Of a stretch of DNA of 8,044 bases, positions 4,985-8,044 are shown in pieces. The position numbers were made by a program, and so were the translations under genes. Origin of the DNA: Deinococcus sp. (GTDB lineage: Bacteria > Deinococcota > Deinococci > Deinococcales > Deinococcaceae); assembly GCA_025351205.1 (NCBI GenBank), contig JANXWI010000306.1, positions 1 to 8,044 of the forward strand, written 5' to 3'. Numbering within the stretch: position 1 is the first letter of the stretch; every line of letters begins with the position of its first letter. The notes beneath the pieces are model-generated. The model worked only from the letters and a program-made list of their open reading frames with translations, was not told the DNA's origin and did no database searches.

Positions 4985-6187
4985 ATGGCCCACCCGAACG
5001 ACACCACTGCCCTGTATACCGCCAGCGAGGTCGAGACCCGCACAGGCGTCCCGGCCACTACCCTGCGGCAGTGGGAGCGGCGCTACGGGTTTCCCAGCCC
5101 CTCGCGTACGGCAGGCGGCTACCGGCTGTACAGTCCCTTTGACCTGACCTGCATCGCCTTTATTCAGGCCCGGCAGGAAGAGGGGGTGCCGGTCAGCCGG
5201 GCCGTGGAACTGGCCCGCGAACACCTGGTTTCGCCGCCTGCCCAGGAACTGCCCCTGGTGGGTGAACTGGTCAGGGCGCTGTTACGGCCCGACCACCGCG
5301 AGGCGGGCAGGCTGCTGGGGCAGGCCCACGCCACGTTTTCTGCCGAAGAGGTGATGATGAACGTCATGCAGCCCGCCTTTGGCCGCATCGGGACGCTGTG
5401 GGAAAGCGGAGAGATCACCGTGGCCCACGAACACCAGGCGTCGGCGTTTCTCAAGGTCCGCCTGAGCCAGATGCTCGACGCGGCGGGCAACAACGAACTC
5501 GGCCCGGCGGTGGTGGCGGCCTGTGGCCCCGGCGAACACCACGAGGTCGGGCTGATGATGCTCGCCGTGACGCTGCGACGCAAGGGCATACAGGTCCACT
5601 ACCTGGGCGGCAACACGCCGCTGGCAGACATGGCGGTGTACGCCCGTTCTGTCGGGGCACAGGCGCTGCTGCTCAGCGTGAACACCGACGATTCGCTTCT
5701 ACAGTTCCGGGCCGATCTGCACGACCTGAACGGCCTGGAGATCCCGGTCTTCTTCGGCGGCCAGACGCTCAACCTTCGCCCGGCGCTGGCCCAGGAGCTG
5801 GGCGGGCACTACCTGGGGGCCTCGGCGACCCAGGCCACCTCAGCGCTGGTGGAATTGTTTTCGGGTAAAGCACTTTCAGGAGATGCATTTTCAGGAGATA
5901 TACTTTCAGGCACTGCATTTTCTGGCCTTCCAGGCAAAACCCCTTCCGGGCGGCAGGCCCAGACCGTGGCAGAGAAGGCGGCACTTCAGGCGCTGCCGGT
6001 GGGCGGGCCAGCAGAGAGTGGTAAGGGTTCGGGCGGCAAGGGTCTGAGTGTCGAAAGTCTGAGTATCAAAAGTCTGAGTATCAAAAGTCTGAGCACCAAA
6101 AGCCTAGGCGTCGAGGGTTCGGGCAGCCCAGCCCCGGCCAGAACCGTTCCGGCGGACCCCGGCATGCCCGAGGAAACAGTCGAATGA
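4985..6187 (+). CDS. litR: LitR/CarH-type MerR-family B12-dependent photoreceptor regulator
   Basis: This 400-residue protein has a MerR helix-turn-helix at about 10-80 (LYTASEVETRTGVPATTLRQ, then RRYGFPSPSRTAGGYRLYS). A B12-binding helical cap spans about 88-170 and a Rossmann cobalamin domain about 172-292. The cap has the CarH/LitR signature W139-x9-E149-H150. The Rossmann part has E184-H-H186-E-V-G, the E-x-H-x-x-G form of the cobalamin motif, so H186 should be the lower axial ligand. Known members bind adenosylcobalamin and repress in the dark as tetramers that light breaks apart. Residue 140 after the Trp is Glu, where Thermus CarH has the His that ligates cobalt after photolysis. Typical members end near residue 290. 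Here residues 293-400 are a low-complexity tail with two pentad-repeat arrays. The stop codon overlaps the next start (ATGA), so the CRP gene is translationally coupled. Confidence 0.85.
   Translation: MAHPNDTTALYTASEVETRTGVPATTLRQWERRYGFPSPSRTAGGYRLYSPFDLTCIAFIQARQEEGVPVSRAVELAREHLVSPPAQELPLVGELVRALLRPDHREAGRLLGQAHATFSAEEVMMNVMQPAFGRIGTLWESGEITVAHEHQASAFLKVRLSQMLDAAGNNELGPAVVAACGPGEHHEVGLMMLAVTLRRKGIQVHYLGGNTPLADMAVYARSVGAQALLLSVNTDDSLLQFRADLHDLNGLEIPVFFGGQTLNLRPALAQELGGHYLGASATQATSALVELFSGKALSGDAFSGDILSGTAFSGLPGKTPSGRQAQTVAEKAALQALPVGGPAESGKGSGGKGLSVESLSIKSLSIKSLSTKSLGVEGSGSPAPARTVPADPGMPEETVE
5855..5929 (+). repeat. 15-bp tandem array 1, five units, in the litR tail
   Basis: Five in-frame 15-base units encode LFSGK, ALSGD, AFSGD, ILSGT and AFSGL (residues 291-315). 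Units 2 and 3 differ at only two bases. Third codon positions are almost all A or T (gca ctt tca gga gat), the reverse of the host gene. The array begins exactly where the cobalamin domain should end. The pattern x-[LF]-S-G-x recalls pentapeptide repeats, but Ala is at the i-1 rather than the i-2 position and the run is short. Confidence 0.85.
6044..6118 (+). repeat. 15-bp tandem array 2, five units, in the litR tail
   Basis: Five in-frame 15-base units encode LSVES, LSIKS, LSIKS, LSTKS and LGVEG (residues 354-378). Units 2 and 3 are identical (6059-6073 and 6074-6088), which indicates recent slippage or duplication. The peptide differs from array 1 but keeps the same period and a Leu-Ser step. 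The number of units is likely to vary between strains. Confidence 0.85.
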
Positions 6188-6852
6188 GTGGGCTGCCGCC
6201 GGGTTCCCTTTCCACCGACGTGCCGCGCAAGACCAGGGCGGCGCGGGGCGAGGTCATCTACCGCCAGGGTGAGCGCTGCGGGCTGCTGTACCGCGCCGAC
6301 ACCGGACTGATCCGGCTGTTCCAGGTCACGCCCAGGGGCCGCACGGTGACGCTGCGCCACGTGCTGCCCGGAGACTATTTCGGTGAAGCCTGTCTGCTGC
6401 CCAGCGAGCAGGCCGCCGCCCACTACCTGTACTCTGCCGAGGCCCTGACACCGGCCAGCCTGTTCATCTACGACCCGGCGCTGCTGGCCGAGCGCGAGCT
6501 GATCGATGTGTCACGCAGCATCGGTCAGCAGCTGCGGCGGGCCATGCTGCACGAGGTCCATCTGCAATCGGGCGACCTGAAACACCGCGTGGTGCGCTAC
6601 CTGCTGGAACTCTCCGACACGCCGCTGGGGGCCGAGGACAGCAACAACCGGCTGTTCGTGCGGGCCACCCACGAGCTGCTGGCCGAGGGCAGCGGCAGCA
6701 CCCGCGAAAGCGTGAGCAAGGTGGTGACCGACCTGCGAGACGCGGGCCTGATCGAAACGGGTTACCGCCACATCACGCTGCTGGACCTGGTGGCGCTGAG
6801 GTCGCTGGCGGGCCATGACCTGAGCAGCGATCTGGACAGCGCGGCTTCCTGA
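6184..6852 (+). CDS. CRP/FNR-family transcriptional regulator in operon with the photoreceptor
   Basis: This 222-residue protein has a cyclic-nucleotide-binding fold at about 18-115 (GEVIYRQGE, GLIRLFQVTPRGRTVTL, PGDYFGEACLL). A long dimerisation helix follows at about 110-142, then a winged helix-turn-helix at about 156-200, with ATHELLAEGSGSTRESVSKV and recognition helix residues T173-R-E-S-V-S-K179. FGE (66-68) is kept in the phosphate-binding cassette, but the Arg-Ser/Ala pair that holds cAMP is replaced by AAAHYLYSA, so cAMP binding is unlikely. There are no N-terminal Cys clusters for an FNR iron-sulfur centre. In Thermus a CRP-family protein next to LitR activates carotenoid and photolyase genes without cAMP, so the same role is inferred here. 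The start overlaps the litR stop by four bases (ATGA). Confidence 0.85.
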   Translation: MSGLPPGSLSTDVPRKTRAARGEVIYRQGERCGLLYRADTGLIRLFQVTPRGRTVTLRHVLPGDYFGEACLLPSEQAAAHYLYSAEALTPASLFIYDPALLAERELIDVSRSIGQQLRRAMLHEVHLQSGDLKHRVVRYLLELSDTPLGAEDSNNRLFVRATHELLAEGSGSTRESVSKVVTDLRDAGLIETGYRHITLLDLVALRSLAGHDLSSDLDSAAS

Positions 6853-6933
6853 ATGAACAGGTTGAACAGTCCGGCCCCGTAGATAGACAGATCATGCGGC
6901 CCCGCGACCCGTCCACAGCCGCAGCACTTCACA

Positions 6934-6965
6934 TTCTGGTCAAAGCTGCGCCCGGGCACGCCTGC
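6934..6965. repeat. degenerate solitary copy of the hairpin repeat
   Basis: TTCTGGTCAAAGCTGCGCCC followed by GGGCACGCCTG parallels TTCTTGGTCAGAGCAGCGCCC...GGACGCTTG of the two clusters, with several substitutions and one missing T. It lies in the 146-bp gap between the convergent CRP and DUF1003 genes. No terminator with a T-run is visible in that gap. Confidence 0.45.
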
Positions 6966-6998
6966 CGACACGGATAAACTTCGTTCCTGGATTGGCTC

Positions 6999-7730
6999 TC
7001 AGGGCCGCCGGTCACGTTCGGCGACCTCGCGCATCAGGTCCATCTGGGCCTGCTGTATCACCAGCAGCCGCCGCCACTGCTGCTGTGTCAGGTGATCGAT
7101 CTTCTCGTGCAGATGCCGCAGCTCCAGTTCCGCTTTCAGGTTCACCTCGTAGTCCTGCTCGGCCCGCAGCCGGTCACGCGCCTCCTGGCGGTTCTGACTC
7201 ATCAGGATCACCGGCGCTTGCAGGGCAGCCACACACGACAGCACCAGGTTCAGCAGAATGAACGGGTACGGGTCGAAGGGGCGAGCCAGGACATGCACCG
7301 CGTTCAGCACGATCCAGACCACCAGCACCCCCACGAACAGCCCGATGAAGCGCCAGCTTCCCCCAAAACTGGCCACACGGTCCGCCATCCGCTCCCCGAA
7401 CGGCAGCGAGCGGTCATATTCCTCGTTCAGGTTGCGCGCTTCAGCTTCCTGGGTGCTGAGGCTGAGCTGGGCGTCGGCGTTCATGCTGACAAAGTCCTGC
7501 CGCTCCTGCTCGATGGTCAGGTCGATCTCGTCGCTGATGGCACGGTTGATGCACGACAGGCACACCCGGTCTTCGGGGTTCACCTCCGGGTAAACGGCGT
7601 TCAGGCGGCGCTGAATGGCGGGGCGCACCACCGAGAGCGGAATCAGATCGCCGGGCAGCCGGGGAGTGTGGCAGGCCGCGCAGGCCAGATTGGTGTCACC
7701 GAGCTGGTGGCCACTGTGTTGATGGGTCAT
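6999..7730 (-). CDS. DUF1003 inner-membrane protein with N-terminal CxxC pair
   Basis: This protein has 243 residues from the ATG at 7730. That start is chosen over an in-frame GTG at 7757 because GAGGAGG (reverse strand, 7737-7743) lies at ideal spacing. The N-terminus has C17-A-A-C20 and C57-L-S-C60, a likely zinc-ribbon-like site, followed by a Glu/Asp/Gln-rich linker. The DUF1003 core begins at about 112 (GERMADRVASFGGSWRFIG), with one membrane helix at about 127-147. The conserved RPFDPYPFILLNLVLS loop follows, then a second helix at about 157-178 ending in QAPVILMSQNRQ. The remainder (180-243) is a charged coiled-coil-like tail (RDRLRAEQDYEVNLKAELELR). The family's function is not established. 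The CxxC arrangement resembles the N-terminal part of several DUF1003 proteins, so it is probably not a fusion. Confidence 0.85.
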   Translation of the reverse strand: MTHQHSGHQLGDTNLACAACHTPRLPGDLIPLSVVRPAIQRRLNAVYPEVNPEDRVCLSCINRAISDEIDLTIEQERQDFVSMNADAQLSLSTQEAEARNLNEEYDRSLPFGERMADRVASFGGSWRFIGLFVGVLVVWIVLNAVHVLARPFDPYPFILLNLVLSCVAALQAPVILMSQNRQEARDRLRAEQDYEVNLKAELELRHLHEKIDHLTQQQWRRLLVIQQAQMDLMREVAERDRRP

Positions 7731-7801
7731 AGGTCGCCTCCTCGGAAGACGGTGCACGGTGGGGACGATTCGGGGCGCAGGATTCAGGCAGCGTCAGTCT
7801 A

Positions 7802-7871
7802 AAGCATTTGTCAAAAAGGCTTGCTCTTTTTGACCGACCAGCGGGAGTGAATTTAGTCGGGCAGGTGGGAG
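7802..7871 (+). repeat. 70-bp dispersed element, copy 2
   Basis: This is the partner of 2393-2462 and aligns without gaps. The hairpin is GTCAAAAAG (7810-7818), loop GCTTGCT (7819-7825) and CTTTTTGAC (7826-7834). The flank GGAGTGAATTTA (7843-7854) and TGGGAG (7866-7871) are conserved; the bases between vary. It lies upstream of the leftward DUF1003 gene and directly to the left of hairpin-repeat cluster 2. It reads in the same orientation as copy 1. Confidence 0.75.
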
Positions 7872-7894
7872 GCGGGCAGGCGTGCTCAAGCGCG

Positions 7895-8011
7895 TTCTTG
7901 GTCAGGGCAGCGCCCGTCTTCTTGGTCAGAGCAGCGCCCATGAGGACGCTTGACCGCTTGAGCAGAACAGCGCCCAGCAGGCGCTTGCTCGCATGAGGAC
8001 GCTTGACCGCT
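7895..8011. repeat. hairpin-repeat cluster 2
   Basis: Units start at 7895 and 7919 (TTCTTGGTCAGRGCAGCGCCC). The second is identical over 34 bases to 4619-4652 and continues into CGCTTGACC, so GGTCA can pair with TGACC outside the AGCG/CGCT stem. A CAGCGCC-type unit follows at 7968, which folds as AGCGCC-CAGCA-GGCGCT (7969-7985). A part unit ATGAGGACGCTTGACCGCT then occurs at 7993-8011. TGCTCAAGCG (7883-7892) and CGCTTGAGCA (7955-7964) form a 10-bp inverted repeat around the first two units. The remainder to 8044 shows no gene. Confidence 0.75.
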
Positions 8012-8044
8012 CCGTTCTGCCCAAGACAATGGAGGGACGCCCTG

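Noticed and set aside
7092..7802. 236-codon plus-strand frame
   Set aside because: It is antisense to the DUF1003 gene, which has the conserved motifs and a good ribosome site.

Overview
The window reads like chromosomal or megaplasmid DNA of a Deinococcus-type bacterium. The coding regions are GC-rich with G/C-biased third codon positions. Some genes lack a Shine-Dalgarno site and have a TANNNT box just upstream of the start codon, as in leaderless Deinococcus genes. A LitR/CarH-type B12 photoreceptor regulator is followed by a CRP/FNR regulator, a pairing known from Thermus. The genus assignment is an inference from gene content and style, not from a marker gene.

Layout: (1) 171-1109 (+) encodes a ParB-like regulator or nuclease-fold protein, preceded by two small palindromes. 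(2) 1187-2386 (+) encodes a secreted UgpB-like solute-binding protein with no permease genes beside it and a probable leaderless promoter. (3) 2393-2462 is the first copy of a roughly 70-bp dispersed element containing a 9-bp-stem hairpin; a second copy lies at 7802-7871. (4) 2531-2695 (+) is a 54-residue two-helix membrane protein, convergent with an unrecognised 132-residue protein at 2735-3133 (-), which may be preceded by a 36-codon leader ORF. (5) 3253-3730 is a long, partly AT-rich divergent intergenic region. (6) 3731-4381 (+) encodes a secreted LysM-NlpC/P60 cell-wall hydrolase ending in a clear intrinsic terminator. (7) 4453-4968 is non-coding and dominated by a cluster of hairpin-forming repeats. 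(8) 4985-6852 (+) is an overlapping two-gene operon of a LitR/CarH-type MerR/cobalamin photoreceptor and a CRP/FNR activator. (9) 6999-7730 (-) encodes a DUF1003 membrane protein with an N-terminal CxxC...CxxC pair. (10) 7802-8044 holds the second dispersed-element copy and the second hairpin-repeat cluster.

The best-understood unit is the photoreceptor/CRP pair. By analogy with Thermus LitR and its adjacent CRP, the B12 protein would repress its own operon in the dark; light would release it and the CRP protein would switch on carotenoid or photoprotection genes. No such target genes are in the window. The least expected features are the photoreceptor's roughly 108-residue C-terminal extension, built partly from two separate arrays of five 15-bp units, and the hairpin-repeat family, in which two copies show a compensatory CC/GG to GG/CC swap in the stem.
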